DNA of 64,000 bases from Candidatus Formimonas warabiya (GCF_002777255.1 NZ_CP017634.1:3546903-3610902); one strand, 5' to 3'; shown: positions 32,195-41,095, numbered from the stretch's first letter. Numbers and translations: made by a program. The notes: generated by a model from the letters alone, not told the origin.

Positions 32195-33295
32195 TCAGGC
32201 ACCTTTTGTTTTGTAATTGCTTTCCCGTAATTTATCCTTTTCCCGGTTGACCCAGGATCGGTATTCCCCCGGACTTGCTGCTGTTAAACCCATTTGTTCC
32301 AAAATGGGGATTACTTCGTAAACCGTCCGATAGCCTTCATTGATATCTTTACTGTTTTGGGCCACTCCGGCAAAACCAAGCTGGGGGGGGATTAAAGAAG
32401 TAACTACATTTGCCCCTGCCTTTATTCTGTCCTGCAGTCCGTCAATCCCGTCCACATCAAGAGATGCCGGAATTAATCGGTCCGGGAAAAGCAGGCGCAT
32501 CACGGCAATGACCTTTAATTCCTGGACCCGGGAAGAAGTTCTCCATCCTTCCATGGGGGTGCCTTTCTGGGGCACAAAACTCATGACCCGAACCTGGCGG
32601 GCGCCCATGCGGGACATATGCTCCAGAGAAATCAGGATATCAGAAAGGGACTCGCCTACCCCGGTCAATAAGCCTTCTTCCACCAGCATGCCTGCTTTCA
32701 AGGCCATTTTTTTGCTGTGCAACCGGGCATCATAACTTTGGTCAATGCGCAGCTTGTTAAACAGCACTTTGCTGTGGGTTTCCTGATAACAGGCATACCA
32801 ATCGGCACCGGCAGCGGCCAATTTCTTCAAGGCATCTTCCGGAACAACTCCCGGAGAGATCATTACAGGTAATTTGGTTTCCCTTTTTACTTGGCTGATC
32901 AGGTCTGCCAGATCATCGAATCCCTTTTGTCTCTGGTAAAAAGGGTCCTCTCCTAAGGTTAAGTCAATCAGATGAACACCGGATTCTTTTAATCTGACAG
33001 CCGCTTCTATGGTCTCATCAACATTTTTCCGGTACCGGTTGCTTTCCGGGTTTGATCGGCGGTAATAACAGAAGGTACAGTCATTGCGGCACCAGGTAGA
33101 AAAATAGATAAAACCATAGAGAAAGATTTTTTGACCAAAATACCTTTCCCGCCTGTCCCGGGCAGCCTGAAAAAGTTTTTCCAGATCCTCGTCCTTATTT
33201 AAATTAAGTAAGAACATGATTTTCTCAGGGGAAACCGGCCTGCCTGAAAGCCCCTGATCCAACAAATTGTCTAAGTAATAAGTTTCCTGGCTCAA
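32195..33295 (-). CDS. pylB: Methylornithine synthase PylB (radical SAM)
   Basis: 366 residues from TTG 33295, seven bases after AAGGTGG; an ATG at 33319 without a well-placed site would add eight. The radical SAM cluster motif is C-R-N-D-C-T-F-C (Cys 69, 73, 76) followed by Y-Y-R-R-S-N, which I recognise from PylB. Then D-L-T-L-G-E-D-P, the barrel Q-E-T-H and V-R-V-M-S-F-V-P-Q-K-G-T-P. It converts lysine to 3-methylornithine, the first step of pyrrolysine synthesis. It is the first gene of the sigma-54-controlled transcript that carries UAG-containing mttB. The remaining genes (pylC, pylD, pylS, pylT) are not in this window. Confidence 0.88.
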   Translation of the reverse strand: MSQETYYLDNLLDQGLSGRPVSPEKIMFLLNLNKDEDLEKLFQAARDRRERYFGQKIFLYGFIYFSTWCRNDCTFCYYRRSNPESNRYRKNVDETIEAAVRLKESGVHLIDLTLGEDPFYQRQKGFDDLADLISQVKRETKLPVMISPGVVPEDALKKLAAAGADWYACYQETHSKVLFNKLRIDQSYDARLHSKKMALKAGMLVEEGLLTGVGESLSDILISLEHMSRMGARQVRVMSFVPQKGTPMEGWRTSSRVQELKVIAVMRLLFPDRLIPASLDVDGIDGLQDRIKAGANVVTSLIPPQLGFAGVAQNSKDINEGYRTVYEVIPILEQMGLTAASPGEYRSWVNREKDKLRESNYKTKGA

Positions 33296-33468
33296 AAAAC
33301 ACCCACCTTCTCGCAACATCTCTGGGAAAAAGTCTGTTTTCCGGAATTTCCGAAAATTACATCTTTTCTCCTTCCTGCTTCATCATGATTCCTGCCGTGA
33401 AATATTTTTCATGAATCCCCTCCTTCAAAACCACCAAAGAGAAATGTTTTTGGTACTGACATGTTTTT

Positions 33469-33483
33469 GCAAAACATGTGCCA
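33469..33483 (-). promoter_or_regulatory. Sigma-54 promoter of the pylB-mtgA-mttB-mttC operon
   Basis: Minus strand TGGCACATGTTTTGC, a full match to TGGCAC-N5-TTGC, 174 bases before the pylB start and downstream of a strong terminator that insulates it from the activator gene. Confidence 0.85.
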
Positions 33484-33599
33484 ATTTTTCGGATCGCCAT
33501 TTCTTTCGCCCGTGTTTGCCTTTTCATCGTTTATGTAACGTTTTTCAGAAAGCCATTCCCTAGGAAAACCTTGAGGAGGCAGAGAGGAAACGATAAAAA

Positions 33600-33639
33600 G
33601 AGTAAAAAATCGCAGAATTCATTCTGCGATTTTTTACTC
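33600..33639. terminator. Bidirectional intrinsic terminator
   Basis: An 18-bp stem (core AAAAAATCGCAGAA/TTCTGCGATTTTTT) with a four-base loop, T-rich on both sides. It ends the activator transcript 70 bases past its stop codon. Confidence 0.85.
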
Positions 33640-33710
33640 TTTTTTACTATTTTCTGAATTTCCCCTTTGTTAGAATCCCATCTGATCTTTCATCCGCCTA
33701 TGAATTGAAC

Positions 33711-35468
33711 CTATTTCATTCCGTACTTGCGCAACCGGTACAAGAGGGATTGCCTGCTCATTCCCATCTCATGAGCGGCCTTCGTAATATTGCCTTTATG
33801 GCGTTCTAACATTTCTTTGATTTTAATACATTCCTGTTCTTTAATCTGATTGACAATGTCTCTATATTTTATGCCGTAGGGACCATCCTCTATTTTTTCT
33901 TGTGGTTTATTGTTGTTAAAATTAAAAATATGGTCTTCCTTGGGGGTATAATTTTCATCGAGAATGTTCTCGTTCTCCGGGACCAGATTCATGGCACATT
34001 CCACCCAATGTTTCAGCTGTCTCACATTTCCCGGCCAACTGTAGTCCTTGAGAAATTTTTCAATTTTGGGAGATACCGCGCATATCTTCTTGCCAAATAG
34101 CTCGTTAAAATAATTGATATAGTATTCTACCAGTAGTTTAATGTCGTTACGCCTGATGCGCAGAGGGGGTATTTTAATGGTTACAACCGCTAAGCGAAAA
34201 AACAAATCACTCCGTAATTGAGACGTGATCTCCCGGTTTGGCTCCAAATTACAACTGCTAATTAAACGGACATCCACAGGAATCTCCGTTTTTCCTCCTA
34301 AGCGCCGCACTTTTCTTTCTTCCAATACTCTTAAGAGCTTACTCTGCAAATTGAGGGACATAGAATTTATTTCATCGAGAAAAAGTGTCCCGGTATCGGC
34401 TTCTTCAAATAATCCTTTATGGTCATTGGCACCGGTATAAACCCCTTTTACCGAACCGAAAAGAATCCCTTCCAGAAGGCTTTCCGGAATCGCCGCACAG
34501 TTGATGGCGATAAAAGGGTTCTTCGATCTGTTGCTGGCCGCATGAATACTCTGGGCAAACATTTCCTTTCCGGTCCCGGTCTCACCCAGAAGCAATACAG
34601 GTGACTCCGTAACGGCAGCTCTTCTCGCCCAGGATAAAGCCTCTTGAATGTGCTCGCTTTCTCCTAAGATATCATCAAAGGTATAATATTTCTTTTTTGA
34701 ACCGGTGTCGAAAGATGCCATTCCTTGTTCCATCTGGTGCTGGTGCAGCTTCTTTTGCAGTTCAATGATCTTACCCACCATTTCCTCACTTTTCTTTAAA
34801 TTCCGGTAGACCGCTACCGCCCCAACCACCTTGCCGTCAATGGTCACAGGAAAATTGTTGCCCGTCACCCGGACATATTGTCCCCCATTGGTGATATAGT
34901 AATGGACATAATCCCCGAACGATTGTCCTGTCTCAAGTACTTTTAACAAGGTACTGATTTCCCGGTTGAATTGATAAACATCCCAGGTGTATCTCCCATT
35001 AATCTCCTTCATTTTTAGTTCATCAAACTCCAGTTGCACCTGATTCAGGTAAACAATTCTTCCTTCCCCGTCCACAATGATTAAACCCTCATCAATATTG
35101 TCAAGGGCAACCTCATAGGCCTTCCGAAGCAATGTTGCTCTCTCCCTATCCTGATCACCCCTGGATAAAACAAGTAAATATAGCTTTTCCTGGCTTTCAT
35201 CATCTAAAATCCTTACTTTCACATTGATTATTTGCTCTCTCTCAGGAATGAGATAGGCCTGGGAACTATGCTCTATTAAATGCAAACCCGGCATAATTTC
35301 GTCCAAAACAGCTCCCGCTACATCAGAAGCCGACATTCCTAACACTTGGAAAACTTGCTCGTTACAGAGCTTAATCACTCCGGAACTGTCCACAACTAAA
35401 ATTGCTTCATCTATTTCCTGAATGATTTGTTCCAGCAACTGCCTTTGGCATGTCATATCAAGATTCAA
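33711..35468 (-). CDS. Sigma-54-dependent activator (PAS-PAS-AAA+-HTH_8), paralogue of 25720-27477
   Basis: 585 residues from TTG 35468, eight bases after GGAGGT; this start gives exactly the length of the paralogue, which supports it over the ATG at 35486. Two PAS domains (about 10-105 and 115-235), AAA+ with Walker A G-E-T-G-T-G-K, loop G-V-Y-T-G-A, F-L-D-E-I-N-S, and a C-terminal Fis-type helix-turn-helix (N-I-T-K-A-A-H-E-M-G-M-S-R-Q-S-L-L-Y-R). The first PAS domain differs most from the paralogue, so it senses a different signal. It is the likely activator of the pylB-mttB operon, whose sigma-54 promoter lies 228 bases past its stop codon. Confidence 0.9.
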   Translation of the reverse strand: MNLDMTCQRQLLEQIIQEIDEAILVVDSSGVIKLCNEQVFQVLGMSASDVAGAVLDEIMPGLHLIEHSSQAYLIPEREQIINVKVRILDDESQEKLYLLVLSRGDQDRERATLLRKAYEVALDNIDEGLIIVDGEGRIVYLNQVQLEFDELKMKEINGRYTWDVYQFNREISTLLKVLETGQSFGDYVHYYITNGGQYVRVTGNNFPVTIDGKVVGAVAVYRNLKKSEEMVGKIIELQKKLHQHQMEQGMASFDTGSKKKYYTFDDILGESEHIQEALSWARRAAVTESPVLLLGETGTGKEMFAQSIHAASNRSKNPFIAINCAAIPESLLEGILFGSVKGVYTGANDHKGLFEEADTGTLFLDEINSMSLNLQSKLLRVLEERKVRRLGGKTEIPVDVRLISSCNLEPNREITSQLRSDLFFRLAVVTIKIPPLRIRRNDIKLLVEYYINYFNELFGKKICAVSPKIEKFLKDYSWPGNVRQLKHWVECAMNLVPENENILDENYTPKEDHIFNFNNNKPQEKIEDGPYGIKYRDIVNQIKEQECIKIKEMLERHKGNITKAAHEMGMSRQSLLYRLRKYGMK

Positions 35469-35693
35469 TGTTGCACACCTCCGCATTTAGTCAGCTTCAT
35501 TCCTGTAAAGTGATAAAGTCTGTGAAGATAATATTTGACCTTTATCGGTTAATTCCTTCAGAAATTCTTTTCCATCCGATGAAATTAATCTTTCTCACAG
35601 ACGGGGGTGTTTATCTCTCCCTGCGCTATGTAAATGACTTGAGGACAGTTAACGGATTACCAAAAATAGACTTCCCTTAAAGAGGAGGGCTTA

Positions 35694-36713
35694 TCATGGA
35701 TGGGGAAACAGGACGGCTCTATCCGGATCGAAGGATAGGGACACCAAATCGCCTAATTGAAGCCTACAAGGAGAGGGAACGTTGGCATTGATCCTGTTTC
35801 CGGTAATTTTGTGCGCCAGAACAGCGCTGTAGTTTTCTCCTTTGTAGTTCATCTCACAAATCTGAAAATTTTTCTCACCTGTGAAACCAATCCGTACTGC
35901 GGAGGGACGAAACATGGCCTGATAGAGGCCGTCCGGCCGGTCTACGCGGAATGTGATCATGTCGCTTGTGAAAACATGATCTTTGATGCTGCCGTCTACA
36001 TAGACAGCATCTCCAAAATATTCAGCAACTTCACGGCTGACGGGAGATTCAAAGATGATCTCAGGCGTGTCATACTGCACCACTTCACCATGCATCATAA
36101 GAGCGACTTTATCAGACATACTTAACGCTTCCTGCCAGTCATGGGTCACCAGCACAGTGGTAATCTTAAACTCTCGCTGCAGTCTAAGCACCAGGTGGCG
36201 CATATCCTGGCGCAGGTTTTCATCCAAACTGAAAAAGGGCTCATCCAGCAACAACACATTGGGCCCTGCGGCCAGCGCCCTGGCCAGGGCCACCCGCTGA
36301 ATCTGCCCGCCGGACATTTGATGAGGCTTGCTCTTTTCAAAGCCTTTCAGCTGCACCTTTTCCAACAGCTCCGCAGCGGTTTTCAAATATTCCTTTTTAG
36401 ACGCCCCACGCATTTTCAAAGGAAAGCCGATATTCTCTTCTGCCGTCAGATGGGGAAACAGGCGGAAATCCTGAAAGACGATCACGGTGCCCCGCTTGTA
36501 AGGAGGCAATTTGTCCGCACATTTCCCGTCCAGTATAATCGAACCGCCGGATTGAGGAATGATCCCGGCAATGGTTTTTAAGAGCGTACTTTTCCCACAG
36601 CCGGATGCCCCCAAAAGAGAGACGAAGGTGCCGTTTTCTACCGTAAGACTGACAGATTTGATGATTTCTTTCCCTGAAAGAGACACGGAGATTTTTTGCA
36701 AAGAGAGCTCCAA
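35694..36713 (-). CDS. ABC importer ATPase (PotA/ThiQ/YnjD-like)
   Basis: 339 residues from TTG 36713, seven bases after AAGGAGG. Walker A G-A-S-G-C-G-K-S-T, Q-loop V-F-Q-D-F, signature M-S-G-G-Q-I-Q-R, Walker B V-L-L-L-D-E-P and H-loop V-T-H-D. A C-terminal beta-rich domain of about 100 residues (TOBE-like) follows. It overlaps the end of the upstream permease gene in reading direction only if the longer start is used. It drives uptake together with the two permeases and the lipoprotein encoded upstream on the same strand. Confidence 0.9.
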   Translation of the reverse strand: MELSLQKISVSLSGKEIIKSVSLTVENGTFVSLLGASGCGKSTLLKTIAGIIPQSGGSIILDGKCADKLPPYKRGTVIVFQDFRLFPHLTAEENIGFPLKMRGASKKEYLKTAAELLEKVQLKGFEKSKPHQMSGGQIQRVALARALAAGPNVLLLDEPFFSLDENLRQDMRHLVLRLQREFKITTVLVTHDWQEALSMSDKVALMMHGEVVQYDTPEIIFESPVSREVAEYFGDAVYVDGSIKDHVFTSDMITFRVDRPDGLYQAMFRPSAVRIGFTGEKNFQICEMNYKGENYSAVLAHKITGNRINANVPSPCRLQLGDLVSLSFDPDRAVLFPHP

Positions 36714-36726
36714 CAGTCTCCCTCCT

Positions 36727-37545
36727 TTAGTCCATCTTGCCATACCAGAAAACAAATTTTTTCATACAGAGTTCGATGAGAACGAAAACAATCATCGTGG
36801 ACAGGATAAATAACAAAGCATAAGCAGAAGCGATGGTCCGGTCCCCGCCCTGAATAAAGGGGATCATGACGATGGTGAGGGTTTTGACCTTGCCGCCTCC
36901 GATCATCAGCGTTAAAAAGTATTGGCTGAATGAGATGATATACCCCATGCTGGCCGCAGACATCATTCCCGGCATAATCAGGGGCAGTGTGACATAGAAA
37001 AATGCCTTTCCCGGTGGAACGCCAAGAACCTGGGCCTGCGTCTCCAGCGTTTTCCCTACGGCATGGGTGAGATCTGTCATAATATTTACCGTATAGGGCA
37101 AGGCATAGATCAAATGGACAAGGATCACGCCCAGAAAGGTATCTGCCAATCCCAGATGTATGAATACCACATGGATGCCCATGGCGAAAGCCGTACCAGG
37201 AACAATAATCGGCAAGATGGTGCCAAATGAAACCAGCGATTTGCCCTTAAAATCATAAAATACCAGGGCCCGGGCGGTCATCATGCCAATGACGGCCGCA
37301 AGCACCGCCACAATGAAGGAAAGTCCCATACTGGAAAGCAGTACAGAGAGCACATGGTTATGAGGGCCCAACAGCTCCTCCACGGCACGCAGGGAAAACC
37401 CTTCCGGTGCAAGATGAGGCCAGGTCCACCGGCTGGAAAAACTCCAGACCGGCAAAAGGAAAAGAGGTACCACAATAGAAAAAACTGAGGTATACAAAAA
37501 CATCTGCAGCAACCTGCGCTTTTTAAATCTCATTCCGGTCACCAC
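36727..37545 (-). CDS. ABC importer permease 2
   Basis: 272 residues with six membrane segments. The cytoplasmic coupling loop with the family pattern reads T-L-E-T-Q-A-Q-V-L-G-V-P-P-G-K-A-F-F-Y-V-T-L-P-L-I-M-P-G. It belongs to the PotC/ThiP-type permeases. Its start overlaps the end of the first permease gene by 23 bases, a sign of co-translation and heterodimer formation. Confidence 0.88.
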   Translation of the reverse strand: MVTGMRFKKRRLLQMFLYTSVFSIVVPLFLLPVWSFSSRWTWPHLAPEGFSLRAVEELLGPHNHVLSVLLSSMGLSFIVAVLAAVIGMMTARALVFYDFKGKSLVSFGTILPIIVPGTAFAMGIHVVFIHLGLADTFLGVILVHLIYALPYTVNIMTDLTHAVGKTLETQAQVLGVPPGKAFFYVTLPLIMPGMMSAASMGYIISFSQYFLTLMIGGGKVKTLTIVMIPFIQGGDRTIASAYALLFILSTMIVFVLIELCMKKFVFWYGKMD

Positions 37546-38404
37546 TTGTTTGATTGGTCTTTCCGGACAGTAAATAATAAACTGCGGATATGGCCAGTGT
37601 TATTAACAGCATTACCCCATTCATCGCCATCGCATAGGAACGGTGGCGTAAATCGGGATCGATATATTCGATATAGGCCTGAACGGGCAGGGCCTTTGGT
37701 AAAGTTGCCCCCAGCAGAAAGGGCAGCTCATAAGCGCCAAAGGAAAAGGCGAAAATGATTAAAAAAGCTTTATGCACCGCCGGCATAGAGAGAGGCAGGG
37801 TCACATAAAAGAAAGATTTTATTCCCGAAGCGCCCAGGTTTTCCGCGGCCTCACCCAGTGTGGTATTAATACTTGCCATTAACGCCAATACAAAATAAGC
37901 GACAAAGGGGACTTCCTTCCATAGATAGGCGATGATAATACCTGTGTTGTTTGTACTGAATAAGAGGGCAGGAAAGTCTCCCTGTACATGCAGAAGGTTC
38001 AAAGCATAAAGAATGCGCGCCAGTAAGCCATTTTGAGAGAAGAACATGATCACGAATAAGGCCACAACCATGTGGGGGATCAGAATAGGCAGTTTGATCA
38101 CCTGCAAGATTTTCCCCCCCACCTTGCCGTTTAAAACAAGAGCAGCGCAAAGCAGCACGCCGAATATCGTTGCCAGTACGGATGAAACCAGAGCAATGAC
38201 AAGACTGACCCGGATAGAGGCGAGCAGGGTTGGCTCCTGGAAGGCCTCTTGATAATACTGAAGCGTAAAATCAGTCATATCAAAGGCCGGAATATATCCC
38301 AGACTCTGGATCAAGGCATTGCCGATACCTAAAAAGAAAAGAAAGCCGAGTACCAGTATAGGCAAAAGGAGCAGGTAGGGGGTCCATTGAGATGAGCGGC
38401 CCAT
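37523..38404 (-). CDS. ABC importer permease 1
   Basis: 293 residues with six membrane segments. The coupling motif reads T-L-G-E-A-A-E-N-L-G-A-S-G-I-K-S-F-F-Y-V-T-L-P-L-S-M-P. It corresponds to the PotB-type half of a two-permease importer; in E. coli YnjC the two halves are fused. The stop codon of the binding-protein gene and this start codon share a base (38404). Confidence 0.88.
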   Translation of the reverse strand: MGRSSQWTPYLLLLPILVLGFLFFLGIGNALIQSLGYIPAFDMTDFTLQYYQEAFQEPTLLASIRVSLVIALVSSVLATIFGVLLCAALVLNGKVGGKILQVIKLPILIPHMVVALFVIMFFSQNGLLARILYALNLLHVQGDFPALLFSTNNTGIIIAYLWKEVPFVAYFVLALMASINTTLGEAAENLGASGIKSFFYVTLPLSMPAVHKAFLIIFAFSFGAYELPFLLGATLPKALPVQAYIEYIDPDLRHRSYAMAMNGVMLLITLAISAVYYLLSGKTNQTSGDRNEI

Positions 38405-39642
38405 TACTTGCCTACCACCTCTTCCGCCCAGATTTCCTCAATGAGCGGAACCAAATGTGCCGGCATTTCCGGTAATCTTTTGGAAAGGAGCTCATCTTGA
38501 GGAATCGTCCCCTTGCCGATATCCACTTGATCGAATAAGGCTTTTTCATCAGCCGTCAATTTGCTATATTCCACCACAGGCAAGGCCTTCAGTTCGGAGA
38601 ATTGGGTTGCCTGCAACTCAGCGGAAAGGATTTCGTTGATCGCAGCCATGGCGGCCGCCTTGTGCGGCGAGTTTGCGGCAATAGCGATATAGTTTGTGTT
38701 GCCGATGGTGCCTTTATCGAAGAGAAAAGACCGGGCCGTATCCGGATAAATACCCTTTTCAATCGAGACCGCAACGGAATAGGGGCTATAACTCATGTTC
38801 AAGACCAGTTCACCGTCGGCAAACATGTTATCTACCTCGGTAGAAGTAGCCGGGAAGGTTTTTCCCTGATTCCACAAATAGGGGTTCAGCTCTCTAAGGT
38901 AAGCCAATGCCGGCTCGATGGCAGCTTTGACCGTCTCCTTATCGGCCGGCATATCCATGAACTGTTCATAGCCCACCATATCATAGATGACATTGCGCAC
39001 AAAAGCACTGCCCGTAAAGTCCGGCAGAGCAGGATAGGTAACCTTTCCCGGATATTTTTTCACATACTCCAGAAGCTCCGCCGTGTTTTTCGGTGTTTCG
39101 GGGGTCACAGCGCTGTTATTGATTAGAACCAGCTGCGCCTTGCCATAGGGGGCCTCATATCCCTCAATGGGATAACCAAAATCCTTTTGGATTTCTGCCC
39201 CATCAGCGTCAATGTATTTTTGAAAATTAGGCAGCTTATCGGCAAAAGGCCCAAAGAGCAACCCGTTTTCTTTGGCGGAATAGAAGTTTTCCCCGTTGAT
39301 CCAGATCATATCAATAGAGCCGTTTTCCTGTCCCGCCTGTTTTTCGCCGGACAGCTTGGCCAGAATCTGGTCAATATCCATGGGCACACGCTCCAGGGTG
39401 ATGTCATACTTATTTTTTAAAGCAGAAGCTACCGTAGTATCCAGCCATTTGTTTCTCTGTTCATCGCCGCCCCATCCGTAAAAACTGACCGTTGTGCCCT
39501 TTGCCTGTTCGATCATGGTGTCAAAATCGGTATTGACGTCAAATTCTTTGGAGGCCCCATCTTCTTTCCCGCCCGAACAGCCTGCAAGGATAAATAATGC
39601 CCCCACTGTAACCAACAGTAAATAAATTACTTTTTTTATCAT
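38404..39642 (-). CDS. ABC importer substrate-binding lipoprotein (YnjB-like)
   Basis: 412 residues from ATG 39642 (AAGGGTG six bases upstream). The frame extends to 39690 but the signal peptide begins here and ends in the lipobox L-A-G-C. The mature protein has V-S-F-Y-G-W-G-G-D near its start, W-I-N-G-E-N-F and A-P-Y-G-K-A-Q-L-V, in keeping with the YnjB group of class-D binding proteins related to thiamine and iron binding proteins. Its ligand is unknown. An AGACTTTGT sequence matching the PadR-side palindrome lies about 60 bases upstream. Confidence 0.85.
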   Translation of the reverse strand: MIKKVIYLLLVTVGALFILAGCSGGKEDGASKEFDVNTDFDTMIEQAKGTTVSFYGWGGDEQRNKWLDTTVASALKNKYDITLERVPMDIDQILAKLSGEKQAGQENGSIDMIWINGENFYSAKENGLLFGPFADKLPNFQKYIDADGAEIQKDFGYPIEGYEAPYGKAQLVLINNSAVTPETPKNTAELLEYVKKYPGKVTYPALPDFTGSAFVRNVIYDMVGYEQFMDMPADKETVKAAIEPALAYLRELNPYLWNQGKTFPATSTEVDNMFADGELVLNMSYSPYSVAVSIEKGIYPDTARSFLFDKGTIGNTNYIAIAANSPHKAAAMAAINEILSAELQATQFSELKALPVVEYSKLTADEKALFDQVDIGKGTIPQDELLSKRLPEMPAHLVPLIEEIWAEEVVGK

Positions 39643-39700
39643 ATGTAACACCCTTCTCCATTTATTTAAAATTTGATTTATGCCCGTCAACTTTCCGATA

Positions 39701-39713
39701 TATTAGACTTTGT
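39701..39713. promoter_or_regulatory. Operator half-site upstream of the ABC importer genes
   Basis: TATTAGACTTTGT matches one arm of the palindrome at 41054-41095 (AGACTTTGT core identical). It sits between the radical SAM gene and the binding-protein gene, so the importer may have its own regulated promoter. Confidence 0.45.
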
Positions 39714-39727
39714 GAAAAATGGTCCAA

Positions 39728-40780
39728 CTAGTTTAAGGAATCCGTCTGGTGCAGATATTCTAAATTCAAAGGGATCTTGCTCTCATCGCCCCGGCGGATG
39801 TGAGTAAAGCCGCACTCAAAGAGCATTTTGCGGCAGCGGGCCATATCCATGCCGCGATTTTTAGAGGTATCGCCCTGGCAGTCCCGGGGATTTGCCCCGC
39901 TTTCTGCCGTAATGATGTTGGCGCCGGAGGCATAACTGAGCGCATTGGGTTCGTGAACACCGATGTAGGCCATGGTGGGTACGGTAAGAGAACAGAGAGC
40001 GATTACGGCCACAATGTGGGCAAGCCTTAACTCGCTGATTTGGCCGTACTTTGCTAGAGGCGTTCCCGGAACCGCCACCCTGCGCATGGCGGCATGCTGT
40101 GTGATGCCCATTTCTACGCCGATAAATATATTGTCCACCAGTTCATCTACGGTATGTTCCGGACCGATGGGCTCACAGCATGTATACAGTTCAAGGCCTG
40201 CATCAAGTGCATGGCGCATGGTCCGGATACGGTCTTCCGGCTTTAAATTGGTGTCTTTCCCCTCTCCGATCCGGCAGACGTGATAGATCCCGGTGACACC
40301 TGCCTTGCGGATTTCTTGGAGCGCTTCAAGACCGGAATCTCCTACATTCGCCCAGATCTGCGTCGTTTCAGAAGCCGATTTTCTGGCCTGACGAATGACG
40401 CGCAAATAATGATCCAGATCATACTGATGCATGGTCATCAAATAGAGACCATACAGGTCGCCAAATTTGCAAAAGCCTTCTATCTTTTCATAGAGTTCCT
40501 CCTCGCTCATATGACTGGAGGTAAATTTCGTGTGTCCATCCCCAAAAACGCAGAATTTGCAGCCCCCCGGGCAAAGAGATATATCTACGCCAATCTGTCC
40601 CAGGATAACGGCGGAGTTATCGTTTTTACTCCGGATGATACTGCCGGCCGTGCTGCGGAGCAGCCCGGACGCAAAGCTTGTCTCCTCCAAAGACAGCAGG
40701 TATTTACAGTCTTGCCGGGTCAGCGGGATGCTGCACCAGGCTTTTTCTAGTATCCTGTGCAATTCGGCTTCAATTTTCAT
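39728..40780 (-). CDS. BioB/HydE-like radical SAM protein
   Basis: 350 residues. Cluster motif C-P-G-G-C-K-F-C (Cys 70, 74, 77) followed by V-F-G-D-G-H-T. The middle part (I-W-A-N-V-G-D-S-G, Y-H-V-C-R-I-G-E-G-K-D, then C-C-E-P-I-G-P-E-H-T) and the V-A-V-P-G-T-P-L segment with a C-terminal BATS-like region place it in the BioB/HydE/PylB/HmdB group, but it is not a standard biotin synthase. It is far from PylB at 32195-33295 in sequence. Being next to an importer and under the same probable operator, it may modify, or make a cofactor from, the imported compound (inference). Confidence 0.75.
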   Translation of the reverse strand: MKIEAELHRILEKAWCSIPLTRQDCKYLLSLEETSFASGLLRSTAGSIIRSKNDNSAVILGQIGVDISLCPGGCKFCVFGDGHTKFTSSHMSEEELYEKIEGFCKFGDLYGLYLMTMHQYDLDHYLRVIRQARKSASETTQIWANVGDSGLEALQEIRKAGVTGIYHVCRIGEGKDTNLKPEDRIRTMRHALDAGLELYTCCEPIGPEHTVDELVDNIFIGVEMGITQHAAMRRVAVPGTPLAKYGQISELRLAHIVAVIALCSLTVPTMAYIGVHEPNALSYASGANIITAESGANPRDCQGDTSKNRGMDMARCRKMLFECGFTHIRRGDESKIPLNLEYLHQTDSLN

Positions 40781-40797
40781 CTTTTTTCTCTCTTTCT

Positions 40798-40962
40798 TTA
40801 CCGGTTGATCCGGTATCTGCCCTCAAAATAGATCTGATAAACAGGTTCCTTTCTATGATCATACCAATAAGCGGCCTTTTCGTAAAGATAGCGGGCAACC
40901 GGTAATTCTGCCCGGCCAGAGCGCCGCTTGTATCCTGCCCGGGAGAAAAGGCGGTGATGCAG
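40798..40962 (-). other. Possible small coding segment without standard start
   Basis: Minus-strand frame of about 54 codons ending at TAA 40798-40800, 17 bases before the radical SAM gene. Its last 35 residues (E-L-P-V-A-R-Y-L-Y-E-K-A-A-Y-W-Y and so on to R-Y-R-I-N-R) look much more protein-like than the overlapping 78-residue frame at 40770-41006, which has an ATG with AAGGAGG but only two bases of spacing. No ATG/GTG/TTG start exists in this frame; only a CTG. It may be a frameshifted or decayed small gene. Confidence 0.25.
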
Positions 40963-41053
40963 CTGTTTCCGGTCGCAATAGCGCTATTTCCTGTTTTGTC
41001 TATCATGACCTCCTTCCCCCGATTCTTGTATAAATCTTATTATCAGCAAGAAA

Positions 41054-41095
41054 GTAATATAGACTTTGTCTGATACCAGACAAAGTCTATATTAC
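41054..41095. promoter_or_regulatory. 19-bp perfect palindrome, probable PadR operator
   Basis: The arms (41054-41072 and 41077-41095; core ATATAGACTTTGTCTG) pair perfectly with only four bases between. Each arm itself holds a smaller palindrome, AGAC-N3-GTCT. It lies between the divergent radical SAM/ABC genes and the PadR-type gene, 167 bases before the latter. Confidence 0.65.

Larger units (their letters stand above)
33296..33710. other. Intergenic region between pylB and its upstream activator gene
   Basis: 415 bases with a perfect -24/-12 promoter (33469-33483), a 174-base leader to pylB and a strong bidirectional terminator (33600-33639). No tRNA-Pyl-like fold or other gene was seen. 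Confidence 0.65.

Noticed and set aside
33296..33710. Possible tRNA-Pyl gene next to pylB
   Set aside because: No stretch folds as a tRNA with a CUA anticodon; the region is explained by a terminator, a promoter and a leader.
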